64,000 nucleotides of DNA, from positions 23,116-87,115 of the forward strand of contig NZ_FUIA01000002.1 of NCBI RefSeq assembly GCF_900163665.1. The letters are read 5' to 3'. A program made the translations under genes and the position numbers. This stretch comes from Frigoribacterium sp. JB110. GTDB taxonomy: Bacteria; Actinomycetota; Actinomycetes; Actinomycetales; Microbacteriaceae. Under the pieces are notes generated by a model that did not search any database, was not told where the DNA came from, and saw only the letters and a list, made by a program, of their open reading frames with translations. How positions within the stretch are numbered: position 1 is the stretch's first letter; every line of letters begins with the position of its first letter. This document shows, in pieces, positions 41,514 to 51,114 of this stretch.

Positions 41514-43575
41514 GCCGGTTACCACCGATGCGGGGCCGACCGGAACGGCGAATAAGCGTGTCCGCCGTCCGCGACGCGGCGTCATCGCATTCCTGATCCT
41601 CGGCTTCGTCGTCCTCGCCATCGCCTTCCCCGTGACAGCAGCGGTGCTGTTGGACGAAGCGCCGTACCTGCAGATATTCGTCAGTTACCCGGGCGCTGAC
41701 GTCGCCGTGACCACCACGGTCCTGCTCGCCTGCAGTCAGATGGCGAGCCTGGTCGGTGTCGGCGCGATGGTGCACCTGCTGTTCCTCCGGGACTCACCCG
41801 CTCGGCGTGCTCGATACCTGCCGCAAGGTTTTGAGATCCGGGTCCTGCGGATCGCCTCTGGGACATGGGCGGCATGCGCGGGTGCGCTGGTGGTGTTCGA
41901 GGCGCTGGATGCGAACGGGGCACCGTTGGATCGGCTGGGCATCGGATACGCACTCCCATTCCTATGGGAGGCCAGCGATGCACCGAAGGCATGGACGATC
42001 AGTCTCGTCGCGGCGATGATCGTACTGTTCGCGTCGTTCTTCGCCGATACGTGGACGGGGCTGCTCATCCCACTGTGGGTCTCGGCGATCGGGGTGCTCG
42101 CCCCGGTGGTGACCGGGCAAGTCCTCGTCGGTCCCGATCACGACTTCGGCGGGGACGCGGCGGTCTTCCAGACCGTTGCCGTGCATACGTTCTTCGGTGC
42201 CCTCGCCGTCTCCGGTCTGCGCGTGGCCTCCGGGAGGTTCGTCGCGCCGGAGACGCTGCGGCGCCTGTTCCTGGTCGGGGCTGTGGCGCTGCCGGTGATC
42301 ATCGTCACCGACATCGTGATCGGGCTGTTCAAGCTCGCCGGTTCCCCCATCGTCGCGTCGCTGACCGGGTGGCTTATCATGATCGGCGGCACCTGCCTTC
42401 TCGTGGCCACCGGAGCACTGGCCTCCGGGTGGTGGTTGGGCAGGCGGGCACGATTGCGTGCGGGAAGCGTCACGGGTTTTCTCACGGTGGGTACCGTGGC
42501 CACGGCGGGGTGGGTCGGTGCGGGCGTCGCGATGACGCGGCAGCCTCCGCCGCAGTACTTCGTGCCGACCAGTATCGAGCAGGTGTTCATGGGCTTCGAG
42601 GTCCCCGACGCCCCCACCCTCGGCGTGCTGTTCGGTCAATGGCGCCCCAACCTCCTTCTTTTCGGGATCGCCGCAGCGGCGATCATCGTCTACCTGGTCG
42701 CGGTGCGCGCCCTGCGCCGGCGCGGTGACCGGTGGCCTGCCGGACGGACGGCGGCGTGGCTGGCCGGGTGGGTCGTGGTCGTGGTGGCGACCAGTTCCGG
42801 GTTCGGGAAGTACTCCGCCCCGGATTTCGGAGTGCACATGATCGTGCACATGTCGCTGAACATGCTCGCCCCCGGGCTCCTCGTCCTCGGCGGCGTGATC
42901 ACCCTCCTGCTTCGTGCAGCACGTCCCGACCGGGGTAAGCCTGCCGGGCCGCACGACTGGGTCACGTGGGCGCTGCACTGGCCAGTGCTACGCGTCGTCT
43001 ACAACCCGTTGATCGTGTTCGTCGTGTTCGTCGGCTCCTACTACGGCCTGTATCTGACGGGCATCTTCGGCGACTACATGCGGTTCCACTGGGCGCACCA
43101 GCTCATGAACGTGCACTTCCTCATCGTCGGCTACCTCTACTACAGCCTCATCATCGGCGTCGACCGGCCCCCACGCCCCTTGCCGCACATCGGGAAACTC
43201 GGGTACGTGCTGGCCGCGATGCCGTTCCACGCGTTCTTCGGGGTGATCCTGATGACTAGCCCCGCGATCATCGCCGAAGATTTCTACCGCTATCTCGACC
43301 TGCCATGGGCCGACCTGCAAGCCCAGCAGTACCTGGGCGGTGGGGTGGCGTGGGCAGGTGGGGAGGTCCCGCTGATGATCGTCATCGTCGCCCTCGCCAT
43401 CCAATGGAGCCGCCAGGACACCCGCGAAGCACGCCGCAAAGACCGTCACCTCGACGCCGGCCGAGATGAAGAGTTCGACGCATACAACCAGATGCTCCAA
43501 AGGCTCACCGACCGCGACGCAGCGCGCCCGGGACTCCGGCCCGGGCCTGGGGTTCAGGAAAGCCCACGACCATGA
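41506..43575 (+). CDS. CopD-CtaG fusion: copper transport / cytochrome oxidase assembly membrane protein
   Basis: 689 residues with about fourteen helices. The N-terminal ~330 residues resemble CopD, a copper uptake protein (GTWAACAGALVVFEALDANG; conserved His in FGGDAAVFQTVAVHTFFGAL). The C-terminal ~300 resemble the CtaG_Cox11-type oxidase assembly protein (DFGVHMIVHMSLNMLAPGLL, FHWAHQLMNVHFLIVGYLYY, MPFHAFFGVILM), with several membrane His and Met residues for copper. Such fusions are frequent in Actinobacteria. It lies between the copper chaperone and copper ATPase genes and overlaps both, so it is co-expressed with them. Confidence 0.9.
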   Translation: MTEPVTTDAGPTGTANKRVRRPRRGVIAFLILGFVVLAIAFPVTAAVLLDEAPYLQIFVSYPGADVAVTTTVLLACSQMASLVGVGAMVHLLFLRDSPARRARYLPQGFEIRVLRIASGTWAACAGALVVFEALDANGAPLDRLGIGYALPFLWEASDAPKAWTISLVAAMIVLFASFFADTWTGLLIPLWVSAIGVLAPVVTGQVLVGPDHDFGGDAAVFQTVAVHTFFGALAVSGLRVASGRFVAPETLRRLFLVGAVALPVIIVTDIVIGLFKLAGSPIVASLTGWLIMIGGTCLLVATGALASGWWLGRRARLRAGSVTGFLTVGTVATAGWVGAGVAMTRQPPPQYFVPTSIEQVFMGFEVPDAPTLGVLFGQWRPNLLLFGIAAAAIIVYLVAVRALRRRGDRWPAGRTAAWLAGWVVVVVATSSGFGKYSAPDFGVHMIVHMSLNMLAPGLLVLGGVITLLLRAARPDRGKPAGPHDWVTWALHWPVLRVVYNPLIVFVVFVGSYYGLYLTGIFGDYMRFHWAHQLMNVHFLIVGYLYYSLIIGVDRPPRPLPHIGKLGYVLAAMPFHAFFGVILMTSPAIIAEDFYRYLDLPWADLQAQQYLGGGVAWAGGEVPLMIVIVALAIQWSRQDTREARRKDRHLDAGRDEEFDAYNQMLQRLTDRDAARPGLRPGPGVQESPRP

Positions 43576-45830
43576 CAGATACCGATACGGCGGCCCCAGA
43601 CCTGTCGTCCGCGCCACTCGAGCTCGATGTCTCCGGGATGACCTGCGCCGCGTGTGCGGGCCGTGTCGAGCGCGCCCTGAACAAGCTCGACGGCGTGACC
43701 GCGAGCGTCAACTACGCCACCGAACGCGCCATCGTCGGAGGCCTTCCCGACGGCGAGGTGGCCACGGCGATCCGTCAGGTCGAGAACGCCGGTTACGGTG
43801 CGCACCTGCGCGATGGCAGCGACGACGCCTGGTCGACGCGCGCCACCGAGGTGCGGATATCCTCCCTGCGGCGTCGCCTCGCCGTCTCCGCACTGCTCAC
43901 CGTCCCGCTCATGGACATCACCATCGTCCTCGCCCTCGTCCCTGGATGGCGATTCCCCGGTTGGGAATGGGTGTGCATTCTCCTGGCGCTGCCAATCGTG
44001 ACCTGGGCCGCTTGGCCCTTCCACCGTGCCACGCTCCGCAATCTCCGTCACGGTGCGGTCAGCATGGACACCCTCGTCTCCCTCGGCATCGCTGCGTCCT
44101 TCGGATGGGCCGTCGTCACCCTCCTCTTCGAGTTCGGAACTTCCCAGACTGCCGGTTACTGGCTCGGCTTCGGGGCCACCCCGGCCGGCGCGGACTCCAT
44201 CTACCTTGATGTCGCCGCCGGAATGACGACTTTCCAACTCGCCGGCCGGTACTTCGAAACCCGTTCCCGACGCAAGGCCGGAGATGTGCTCGGCGCGCTC
44301 AACGCCCTCGCCGCCACCCATGTGCGGGTCGTCCGCGACGGCATCGAGGCGCTCGAACCCGCAACCGCACTCCGTACTGGGGACGTCTTCGTCGTCCTCC
44401 CTGGGGAGACGATGCCCGCTGACGGCACCGTCCGCGCTGGCACCGCCGCCGTCGATGCCAGCATGATGACCGGCGAGCCCGTCCCCGTTCCCGTCGCCCC
44501 CGGCGACCCGGTGACAGGCGGGACCATCAGCACCGACGGGCGCCTGGAAGTGGCCACCACTTCGGTAGGAGCCAACACACAGCTCGCCCAGATGGCCTCT
44601 CTCACCGAACAGGCACAGGCCCGCAAGGCACGGGTGCAGAACCTCGTCGACCAGATCGTCGCTTGGTTCGTCCCCGCCGTCATCACCCTCGCGATCATCG
44701 TCACCACAGTCTGGACCCTTACCGGCGCTCCGTTCGCGCAGGCGTTCGGCATCGGGATCAGCGTCCTCATCATTGCATGCCCCTGCGCCCTGGGACTGGC
44801 CACGCCGACCGCGCTCATGGTCGGCATCGGGCGGGCAGCGACCCTCGGCATCCTCATCAAAGGCCATGACGCCCTCGAAGCCTCGGGAACGATCACCACC
44901 GTCGTCCTCGACAAGACCGGAACCCTCACCACCGGGCGCATGACCGTCGAAACCGCCACTCCATTCGGAATCCTCGAACACGAGCTCTGGCGCTTAGCCG
45001 CCTCTATCGAACAGGGGTCCGAGCACGCCATCGCGCGCGCCATCCAAGACGCCGCCCGCGCCCACGTCACCGACCTCCACCCGCTGGAGGACTTCACCGC
45101 CCTCCCTGGTCTCGGCGCCACAGCCCGCATCGAAGGCACCACGATTCTCGTCGGAAATGCTGATCTCCTCCGCGAGCACGGCATCGACCTCACCCCGGCC
45201 GCTTCCGCGCTCGCAGACGCCCACGACCATGGCCACACCATCGCTCTCGTCGCCCGCGACGGGACGCTGATCGGACTGCTCGCCCTCGCCGACACCATCA
45301 AGCCCGGAGCCGCGGACGCCATCAAAGCGCTGCACGCCCAGAACCTCACCACAGTACTCCTCACCGGTGACAGCCCCACTGCCGGTGCTCGGGTCGCTTC
45401 CGAACTCGGTATCGAGCGCGTCCATGCAGGCGTCGCTCCCGCTCAGAAGGCCGACGTCGTCCACGAACTCCAAGTCGCAGGGGAAAAGATCGCGATGGTC
45501 GGCGACGGGATCAATGACGCCGTCGCCCTCGCCACCGCGGACCTCGGGCTCGCCCTCGTGACCGGCACAAACATCGCCCTCAAAGCCGCTGACATCATCC
45601 TCGTCCGCGACGACCTCCACGTCATCCCCGACGCGATCACGATCTCCCGCAAGACCCTCCGCACCATCCGCACCAACCTCGGCTGGGCCTTCGGCTACAA
45701 CATCGCCGCCATCCCCATCGCCGCAGCCGGACTCCTCAATCCCCTCATCGCCGCCGCCGCCATGTCCCTGTCCTCCGTGCTCGTCGTCTACAACAGCCTG
45801 CGTATCCAACGCGTGCGCAGCACCCGATAG
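43572..45830 (+). CDS. copA: Copper-exporting P1B-type ATPase
   Basis: 752 residues. N-terminal HMA domain with GMTCAACAGRV (~22), eight membrane helices, actuator TGEPVPV, CPC metal site in IIACPCALGLATPTAL (~401), phosphorylation DKTGTLTTG (~446), HP locus SEHAIARAI (~483) and hinge MVGDGINDAVALA (~643). All CopA signatures are present, including membrane Tyr-Asn in FGYNIAAIP and MSLSSVLVVYNSLR. Pumps Cu(I) out of the cytoplasm. ATG overlaps the preceding stop (ATGA). Last gene of the copper operon. Confidence 0.96.
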   Translation: MTDTDTAAPDLSSAPLELDVSGMTCAACAGRVERALNKLDGVTASVNYATERAIVGGLPDGEVATAIRQVENAGYGAHLRDGSDDAWSTRATEVRISSLRRRLAVSALLTVPLMDITIVLALVPGWRFPGWEWVCILLALPIVTWAAWPFHRATLRNLRHGAVSMDTLVSLGIAASFGWAVVTLLFEFGTSQTAGYWLGFGATPAGADSIYLDVAAGMTTFQLAGRYFETRSRRKAGDVLGALNALAATHVRVVRDGIEALEPATALRTGDVFVVLPGETMPADGTVRAGTAAVDASMMTGEPVPVPVAPGDPVTGGTISTDGRLEVATTSVGANTQLAQMASLTEQAQARKARVQNLVDQIVAWFVPAVITLAIIVTTVWTLTGAPFAQAFGIGISVLIIACPCALGLATPTALMVGIGRAATLGILIKGHDALEASGTITTVVLDKTGTLTTGRMTVETATPFGILEHELWRLAASIEQGSEHAIARAIQDAARAHVTDLHPLEDFTALPGLGATARIEGTTILVGNADLLREHGIDLTPAASALADAHDHGHTIALVARDGTLIGLLALADTIKPGAADAIKALHAQNLTTVLLTGDSPTAGARVASELGIERVHAGVAPAQKADVVHELQVAGEKIAMVGDGINDAVALATADLGLALVTGTNIALKAADIILVRDDLHVIPDAITISRKTLRTIRTNLGWAFGYNIAAIPIAAAGLLNPLIAAAAMSLSSVLVVYNSLRIQRVRSTR

Positions 45831-46029
45831 GTGTTCATCCGAGTGATGCAAGTGCAGCAGGAACTCCGACACCAGTAGGCTGAAGCGACAACCAGCCCTC
45901 GACTGTCAGAGGACTCGCATGGGCTCCCTCCGACACATGTCGCAATCGGGTGGACGGCGCTGCAGCCGGGTTGCGTCGTTCCGAATGGCCGGTTCGTCCA
46001 GACAAGGCCAACGGAAGGAGCGTCCTGTC
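45831..46029. other. Junction between copper cluster and core genes
   Basis: 199 bases without a convincing gene. No inverted repeat or integrase site was recognised. The clear change from accessory to core gene content happens across this gap. Confidence 0.4.
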
Positions 46030-46911
46030 GTGACCGAGAACACCGATGCGCATCCATCGGACCGCGCGACCGCCCCGCCCGCACCAGTCGCCGCGGCAGG
46101 GCCGGCGCTGATCCTCTGCCTCGCCGCTCCTGCCCTGTTCGTCTTCGAGATCGCCTGGCTGGGCTGGATCCTCGCCGCCGTCGCGCTCGTGCTGGCTTGG
46201 ATCGTCGATCGTCGCACGGGCGTCGCATCGTTCCGGCGGGGCGGGGCTCCGAGCCTGCTGCGCGACCTGTCGCTCATCGCGCTCGGGCTGATGATCGTCA
46301 GCGCTGTGCCGCTGGCGGCCGAGCTCCACGACATTGCCATGGTGCGGTTCACTCTGGCGCTCGGCGGCGCCGTCGTGCTGCCGTACCTCGTGTCCCGTTT
46401 CGTGTACCACGACCGGGCCATCCGGTTCCCCTGGCGTGCCGGCGGCCGTTGGCGTCCGGCGCAGTGGGTGTGGCTCGTGGCGGTTCTCGTGCTCGGCTGG
46501 TTGATCCTGCCGTTCTACTTCATCACCAGCGGCGCCTATCAGAACTGGCCCGTCGTCGACTCGGCCGACCTCATCGCGCGGCTCTTCGTCGGCGTCGGTG
46601 CCGTCGGCATCTGGGACGAACTGTTCTTCATCTGCATCACGTTCGTGCTGCTGCGCCGGCACATGCCGGACTGGGCAGCCAACGTGCTGCAGGCGATCGT
46701 GTTCGTGTCGTTCCTGTGGGAGCTCGGCTACCGCGAATGGGCGCCGGCGTTCACCATCCCGTTCGCACTGCTGCAGGGCATCATCTTCCTGCGCACCCGC
46801 TCACTCGGCTACATCGTCACAGTGCATCTGCTGTTCGACGCCGTCGTGTTCGCCGCCCTCGTGCACGCCCACAACCCTGGCGTGCTCGACGCGGTCTTCC
46901 TCGTGCCATAG
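46030..46911 (+). CDS. CPBP/CAAX-like intramembrane protease family protein
   Basis: 293 residues from GTG 46030, with GGAAGGAGCG upstream. Seven or eight membrane helices. The C-terminal third has a CPBP-like layout: GIWDELFFICITFVLLRRHM at motif 1, VFVSFLWELGYREWAPAF, and YIVTVHLLFDAVVF with the last conserved His. Motif 1 is degenerate (DE where EE is typical), so proteolytic activity is uncertain. Followed by a large stem-loop shared with the convergent rdgB operon. Function in the cell unknown. Confidence 0.7.
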   Translation: MTENTDAHPSDRATAPPAPVAAAGPALILCLAAPALFVFEIAWLGWILAAVALVLAWIVDRRTGVASFRRGGAPSLLRDLSLIALGLMIVSAVPLAAELHDIAMVRFTLALGGAVVLPYLVSRFVYHDRAIRFPWRAGGRWRPAQWVWLVAVLVLGWLILPFYFITSGAYQNWPVVDSADLIARLFVGVGAVGIWDELFFICITFVLLRRHMPDWAANVLQAIVFVSFLWELGYREWAPAFTIPFALLQGIIFLRTRSLGYIVTVHLLFDAVVFAALVHAHNPGVLDAVFLVP

Positions 46912-46928
46912 CGCCACGCCCCAGCCCG

Positions 46929-46977
46929 CGAGATGCGCACGTTTTCGACGAAACCACGTCGAAAACGGCGCATCTCG
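46929..46977. terminator. Large bidirectional stem-loop between CPBP gene and rdgB
   Basis: CGAGATGCGC + GTTTTCGACG pair with CGTCGAAAAC + GCGCATCTCG: 20 base pairs with one small bulge and a 6-base loop. A further CGAGATG...CATCTCG dyad follows immediately. The genes on both sides converge, so it can end transcription from either side. The GCGCATCTC unit recurs at 63120. Confidence 0.75.
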
Positions 46978-47013
46978 ACGAGATGTGCGCATCTCGGCAG
47001 CCTGCGCGGGGCG

Positions 47014-47598
47014 TCAGAGGGCGGCGAGGATGGGCTGGAGGTGTTCGAAGGCGCGGGCGCGGTGCGAGACGGCGTTCTTCTCCTCGGCGGTCAGCTCGGC
47101 CGCCGAGCGTGTGTCGTCGTCGGGCACGAAGATCGGGTCGTAGCCGAAACCGCCGTCGCCTCGGGGTTCGGTCGCCACCCGGCCCGGCCAGATGCCCTCG
47201 ACCGTGCGCTCATCGCCATCCGACGTCACGACCGCGATGACGGACGTGTAGTGAGCGCCGCGGTGCGGGTCGGCGACATCGCTGATCTGATCGAGCAGCA
47301 GATCGAGGTTCGCGGCGTCGTCCTTCTTGTGCCCGGCCCAGTATGCCGAGAAGACACCGGGCGAGCCGCCCAGCACATCGACGCAGATGCCCGAATCGTC
47401 GGCGAGCGCTGTCAGCCCCGTGTGCGCCGCAGCCGCCCGCGCCTTGAGCAGCGCGTTCTGCGCGAAGGTGACGCCGTCCTCCACCGGCTCCGGGCCGTCG
47501 TAGCCGACGACCTCGAGATCCGGGCGCACTCTCCGCACGATCTGCTGGAACTCCGCCACTTTGTGCGGGTTGTGCGTGGCGAGGACGAGCTGCGTCAT
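47014..47598 (-). CDS. rdgB: XTP/dITP diphosphatase
   Basis: 194 residues from ATG 47598; upstream frame is shadow. RdgB/HAM1 family: N-terminal [14 protein letters not shown] (substrate loop), [40 protein letters not shown] with catalytic Asp, [11 protein letters not shown], and [17 protein letters not shown]. It removes non-canonical purine nucleotides (ITP, dITP, XTP) before they enter DNA or RNA. ATG overlaps the rph stop (ATGA); rph-rdgB is a common coupled pair. Confidence 0.97.
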   Translation of the reverse strand: MTQLVLATHNPHKVAEFQQIVRRVRPDLEVVGYDGPEPVEDGVTFAQNALLKARAAAAHTGLTALADDSGICVDVLGGSPGVFSAYWAGHKKDDAANLDLLLDQISDVADPHRGAHYTSVIAVVTSDGDERTVEGIWPGRVATEPRGDGGFGYDPIFVPDDDTRSAAELTAEEKNAVSHRARAFEHLQPILAAL

Positions 47599-48329
47599 CG
47601 GCCGAGTGCCTCGTTCTGCAGGCGCGTCAGGTCGGCGCAGCCCTTCGCGCCGAGGTCGAGCAGGCGGTCGAGCTCTGCCTTGTCGAACGGCGCCCCCTCC
47701 GCTGTGCCCTGAACCTCGACGAACTTCCCCGCACCCGTCATCACGATGTTCATGTCGGTCTCGGCGCGCGAGTCCTCCACGTACGGCAGGTCGAGCATCG
47801 GCTCGCCGTCGATGATGCCGACGGAGATCGCGCTGATGCTGTCGGCGAGCGGCTTCGCGTTCTTCGCCACGAAGCCCTTCTCCCTGCCCCACTCGATCGC
47901 ATCGACGAGCGCCACGTAGGCGCCGGTGATCGAGGCGGTGCGGGTGCCTCCGTCTGCCTGCAGCACGTCGCAGTCGAGCACGATCGTGTTCTCACCGAGA
48001 GCCTTGGTGTCGACGACGGCGCGCAGCGCGCGGCCGATCAGGCGCGAGATCTCGTGCGTGCGGCCGCCGAGCTTCCCCTTCACGCTCTCGCGCGTGGAGC
48101 GGTCGTTCGTCGCGCGCGGCAGCATGGCGTACTCGGCGGTCACCCATCCTGTGCCCTTGCCCGTCAGCCAGCGCGGCACGCCGGATGTGAACGACGCCGT
48201 GCAGAGCACCTTCGTGTCGCCGAACGAGATCAGTGCGGACCCCTCGGCCTGCGAGCTCCAGCCGCGTTCGATCGCGACGGGGCGCAGTTCGTCGAGGGCG
48301 CGGCCGTCCGCGCGGGTGATGTCGGTCAT
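47595..48329 (-). CDS. rph: Ribonuclease PH
   Basis: 244 residues from ATG 48329. Begins [19 protein letters not shown] and carries the phosphate-binding and catalytic RNase PH blocks ([71 protein letters not shown]). Phosphorolytic 3'-5' exonuclease that trims tRNA precursors. First of the rph-rdgB pair, about 65 bases downstream of murI on the same strand. Confidence 0.97.
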   Translation of the reverse strand: MTDITRADGRALDELRPVAIERGWSSQAEGSALISFGDTKVLCTASFTSGVPRWLTGKGTGWVTAEYAMLPRATNDRSTRESVKGKLGGRTHEISRLIGRALRAVVDTKALGENTIVLDCDVLQADGGTRTASITGAYVALVDAIEWGREKGFVAKNAKPLADSISAISVGIIDGEPMLDLPYVEDSRAETDMNIVMTGAGKFVEVQGTAEGAPFDKAELDRLLDLGAKGCADLTRLQNEALGR

Positions 48330-48393
48330 CTCGTCTCCTTGAGTCGCACCGGATGCCGCGAGCACGTGTGCCCGGATGATCCGGATGGGTGGT

Positions 48394-49215
48394 TCAGTGT
48401 GCGGGAAGGTCGATCGCTCCGGTGCGCACGAGGCGCACGTCGCGCACCTCGCGCCCCAGGAGTCGGTTCGCGAGCGTCGTGAACGCGGTCGTGTCGGCCC
48501 CTGTGGCCTCGTACGCGAGCGTCGGCGCGGCATCCGGGCTGGCCAGCAGTTCTCGGCCGACCAGCTCGCGGTAGACGTCCTTGGCGGTCTCGCTGTCGCT
48601 CGAGACGAGTGACACGTCCGGCCCCATCACGTAGCTGATCGCGCCCTTGAGGAAGGGATAGTGCGTGCAGCCGAGCACGAGCGTGTCGACTCCCGCGTCG
48701 CGCAGCGGTGCCAGGTACTCCTCGCCCGCTGCCAGCAGCTCGGCGCTGTCAGTGATGCCTGCCTCGACGAAATCGACGAAGCGCGGGCACGCGGCGGTGA
48801 AGACGTCGACGCCCGGCGCGACCGCGAGCATGTCCTGATAGGCGCCCGAACCGATCGTGCCCTCGGTGCCGATCACGCCGATCCGGCCGCGTCGCGTGGT
48901 CGCGATCGCCGTGCGCACCGCGGGGCCGATCACCTCGATCACGGGCACGTCGTATCGTTCGCGGGCGTCGCGCAGCACCGCGGCCGACGCGGTGTTGCAC
49001 GCGATCACGAGCATCTTCACACCCTGCTCGACGAGCGTGTCGAGCACCTCGAGCGAGTAGCGGCGCACGTCGGCGATCGGCTTCGGCCCGTAGGGCGAGT
49101 GCACCGTGTCGCCGATGTAGAGGATCGACTCGCGCGGCAGCTGATCGCCGACCGCCCTGGCGACGGTGAGCCCGCCCACCCCGGAGTCGAAGATCCCGAT
49201 CGGCGCGTCATTCAC
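48394..49215 (-). CDS. murI: Glutamate racemase
   Basis: 273 residues. [17 protein letters not shown] at the N-terminus, first catalytic Cys in [16 protein letters not shown], second in [16 protein letters not shown]. Makes D-glutamate for peptidoglycan. Complete, with the expected length. Divergent from pncB across a region with a long palindrome. Confidence 0.97.
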   Translation of the reverse strand: MNDAPIGIFDSGVGGLTVARAVGDQLPRESILYIGDTVHSPYGPKPIADVRRYSLEVLDTLVEQGVKMLVIACNTASAAVLRDARERYDVPVIEVIGPAVRTAIATTRRGRIGVIGTEGTIGSGAYQDMLAVAPGVDVFTAACPRFVDFVEAGITDSAELLAAGEEYLAPLRDAGVDTLVLGCTHYPFLKGAISYVMGPDVSLVSSDSETAKDVYRELVGRELLASPDAAPTLAYEATGADTTAFTTLANRLLGREVRDVRLVRTGAIDLPAH

Positions 49216-49258
49216 GCCATCCAGCCTACGCGGTCCGACTCATCCCGCCGGACCCCCA

Positions 49259-49326
49259 CGAGCGCCTACGTTCTCTGCGAGTGCCTACTTTGCAGCGTAG
49301 GCACTCGCAGACTTCGTAGGCGCTCG
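49259..49326. repeat. Long REP-like palindrome in murI-pncB divergent region
   Basis: Two nested arms: CGAGCGCCTACG (49259) with CGTAGGCGCTCG (49315), and CTGCGAGTGCCTAC (49275) with GTAGGCACTCGCAG (49297). Four-base bulges and an 8-base loop separate them; 26 pairs in all. Since both neighbours are transcribed away from it, it is not a terminator. It looks like an intergenic repeat or a binding site. Confidence 0.7.
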
Positions 49327-49363
49327 CGGGAACATGCGGACGGACAGCGGTAAAGTCGTGCGG

Positions 49364-50692
49364 GTGAGCGCATCGACAGCCTTCCTGACGGACCGCTACG
49401 AACTGACCATGCTGGACGCGGCCCTCCGCGACGGCACGGCCCACCGGAAGTGCGTGTTCGAGGTGTTCGCGCGCCGACTCTCCGGCGGGCGCCGGTTCGG
49501 CGTCGTCGCGGGAACCGGTCGCCTGCTCGGCCAGCTGCGCGACTTCCGCTTCGGCGAGGACGAGCTGCGCTTCCTGCGCGATGAGAACATCCTCGGCCCC
49601 GAGGCACTCGCGTATCTCGAGAAGTACCGCTTCACGGGCTCCATCTCCGGCTACCGCGAGGGCGAGCTGTACTTCCCCGGTTCCCCGATCCTGACCGTCA
49701 CCGGCACCTTCGCCGATGCCGTGATCCTCGAGACGATCGCGCTGAGCATCCTGAACCACGATTCGGCCATCGCCACAGCGGCCGCCAGGATGTCGATCGC
49801 CGCGAACGGGCGTCCGCTCGCGGAGATGGGTGCACGCCGCTCCGCCGAGCACTCCGCCGTCGCCGCCAGCCGCGCCGCATATATCGTCGGCTTCGGCGCG
49901 ACGAGCAACCTCGAAGCCGGGCGCACGTGGGGCGTGCCGACGATGGGCACGGCCGCCCACGCCTGGACTCTGCTGCACGACAGCGAAGAGGACGCGTTCC
50001 GCGCACAGCTCGACGCGCTCGGCACCGGCACCGCACTGCTCGTCGACACCTACGACATCGAACGGGGTGTGCGCACCGCGGTGCGCCTGGCCTCCGAGCG
50101 CGGCGGCTCCCTCGGCGGGGTGCGCATCGACTCAGGCGACCTGCCCATCGTCGCCGGCGAGGTCCGCGACCTCCTCGATTCTCTGGGTGCGAGCGCGACG
50201 CGCATCACCGTGACGAGCGACCTCGACGAGTTCGCGATCGCCGCACTCGGTGCTTCTCCCGTCGACGCGTACGGCGTCGGCACATCGGTGGTGACCGGAT
50301 CCGGGTACCCGACGGCCGGCCTGGTGTACAAGCTGGTCGCGCGCGAGGGGCGGAACGGTGAATGGGTGTCGGTCGCCAAGACCGCCAGCGGCAAGGGATC
50401 GCAGGGCGGGCAGAAGGCGGCGGCGCGTCGCATCGAGAACGGTGCAGCTGTGGAGGAACTCGTCCACGTCGGCGACGGGTTCGATGATGTTCCCGCCCTG
50501 CCGGAATCGGGCGCACGGCATCTGCAGACGGCCTTCGTCGCATCCGGAGACATCGACACCGCTCACGAGGGGCCGGCCGGCGTCGCCGCCGCCCGCGCCC
50601 ACCACTTCGCCGCGCGCGAGGAGCTCCCTGTCAGAGGGCTCGCTCTGAGCAAGTCCGACCCCGCCGTCCCCACGACCTACGTCGAGAACTGA
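49364..50692 (+). CDS. pncB: Nicotinate phosphoribosyltransferase
   Basis: About 442 residues from GTG 49364 (an ATG at 49334 gives a weaker N-terminus). STAFLTDRYELTMLDAAL opens the protein. Catalytic-site blocks are ARRSAEHSAVAASRAAYIVG, ATSNLEAG, THAW-type TAAHAWTLLH and RIDSGDLPIVAGEVRDLLDS. It converts nicotinate and PRPP into nicotinate mononucleotide for NAD salvage. Position beside murI and DUF3039 is usual in Microbacteriaceae. Confidence 0.95.
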   Translation: MSASTAFLTDRYELTMLDAALRDGTAHRKCVFEVFARRLSGGRRFGVVAGTGRLLGQLRDFRFGEDELRFLRDENILGPEALAYLEKYRFTGSISGYREGELYFPGSPILTVTGTFADAVILETIALSILNHDSAIATAAARMSIAANGRPLAEMGARRSAEHSAVAASRAAYIVGFGATSNLEAGRTWGVPTMGTAAHAWTLLHDSEEDAFRAQLDALGTGTALLVDTYDIERGVRTAVRLASERGGSLGGVRIDSGDLPIVAGEVRDLLDSLGASATRITVTSDLDEFAIAALGASPVDAYGVGTSVVTGSGYPTAGLVYKLVAREGRNGEWVSVAKTASGKGSQGGQKAAARRIENGAAVEELVHVGDGFDDVPALPESGARHLQTAFVASGDIDTAHEGPAGVAAARAHHFAAREELPVRGLALSKSDPAVPTTYVEN

Positions 50693-50716
50693 GACCGGAC
50701 GTCGCCGCCTGCCGAC

Positions 50717-50752
50717 GCACCTGCGCGCCGCAACGACGCGGCGCGCAGGTGC
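50717..50752. terminator. Bidirectional terminator between pncB and DUF3039 gene
   Basis: GCACCTGCGCGCCGC, loop AACGAC, then the exact complement: a perfect 15-bp GC-rich stem between two convergent genes (stops at 50692 and 50754). No long U-run, as is common in high-GC bacteria. Confidence 0.85.
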
Positions 50753-50753
50753 A

Positions 50754-51023
50754 CTACTTGTTGTTCAGCTGTTCGTAGATCTTCTTGCACTCCGGGCACA
50801 CGGGGAACTTCTCGGGATCGCGCCCCGGCGTCCACTTCTTGCCGCACAGCGCACGCACGGGCTTGCCCGTGATGGCCGACTCGAGGATCTTGTCCTTCTT
50901 GACGTAGTGCGAGAAGCGCTCGTGATCACCTGGTTCCTGCAGCTCTTCTTCGAGCAGCTCCTCGAGTTCTCGGTCGAGGAGCGCGGTTCCGCCCTGGTCG
51001 GGTGCATCAAGCGGCGTACTCAT
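50754..51023 (-). CDS. DUF3039 family small zinc-binding protein
   Basis: 89 residues with an acidic N-terminal half (LDRELEELLEEELQEPGDHE) and a basic C-terminal half holding two Cys groups (RALCGKKWTPGRD and FPVCPECKKIYEQL). This pattern, with FSHYVKKDKI in the middle, is the actinobacterial DUF3039 family. Function unknown; the Cys arrangement suggests one zinc ion. Conserved beside pncB and murI in this group. Confidence 0.9.
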   Translation of the reverse strand: MSTPLDAPDQGGTALLDRELEELLEEELQEPGDHERFSHYVKKDKILESAITGKPVRALCGKKWTPGRDPEKFPVCPECKKIYEQLNNK

Positions 51024-51114
51024 ACGGTCATTCTATTCCGGATCCGGATGACTGGGGAGGCTGATCGCAGCGAGACCCGAATTCGGGTCGGAACGGAGGG
51101 TAGGATCGGGCCGG

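Noticed and set aside
43554..45379. Long minus-strand frames opposite copA
   Set aside because: No recognisable motif; copA on the plus strand has every P-type ATPase signature.
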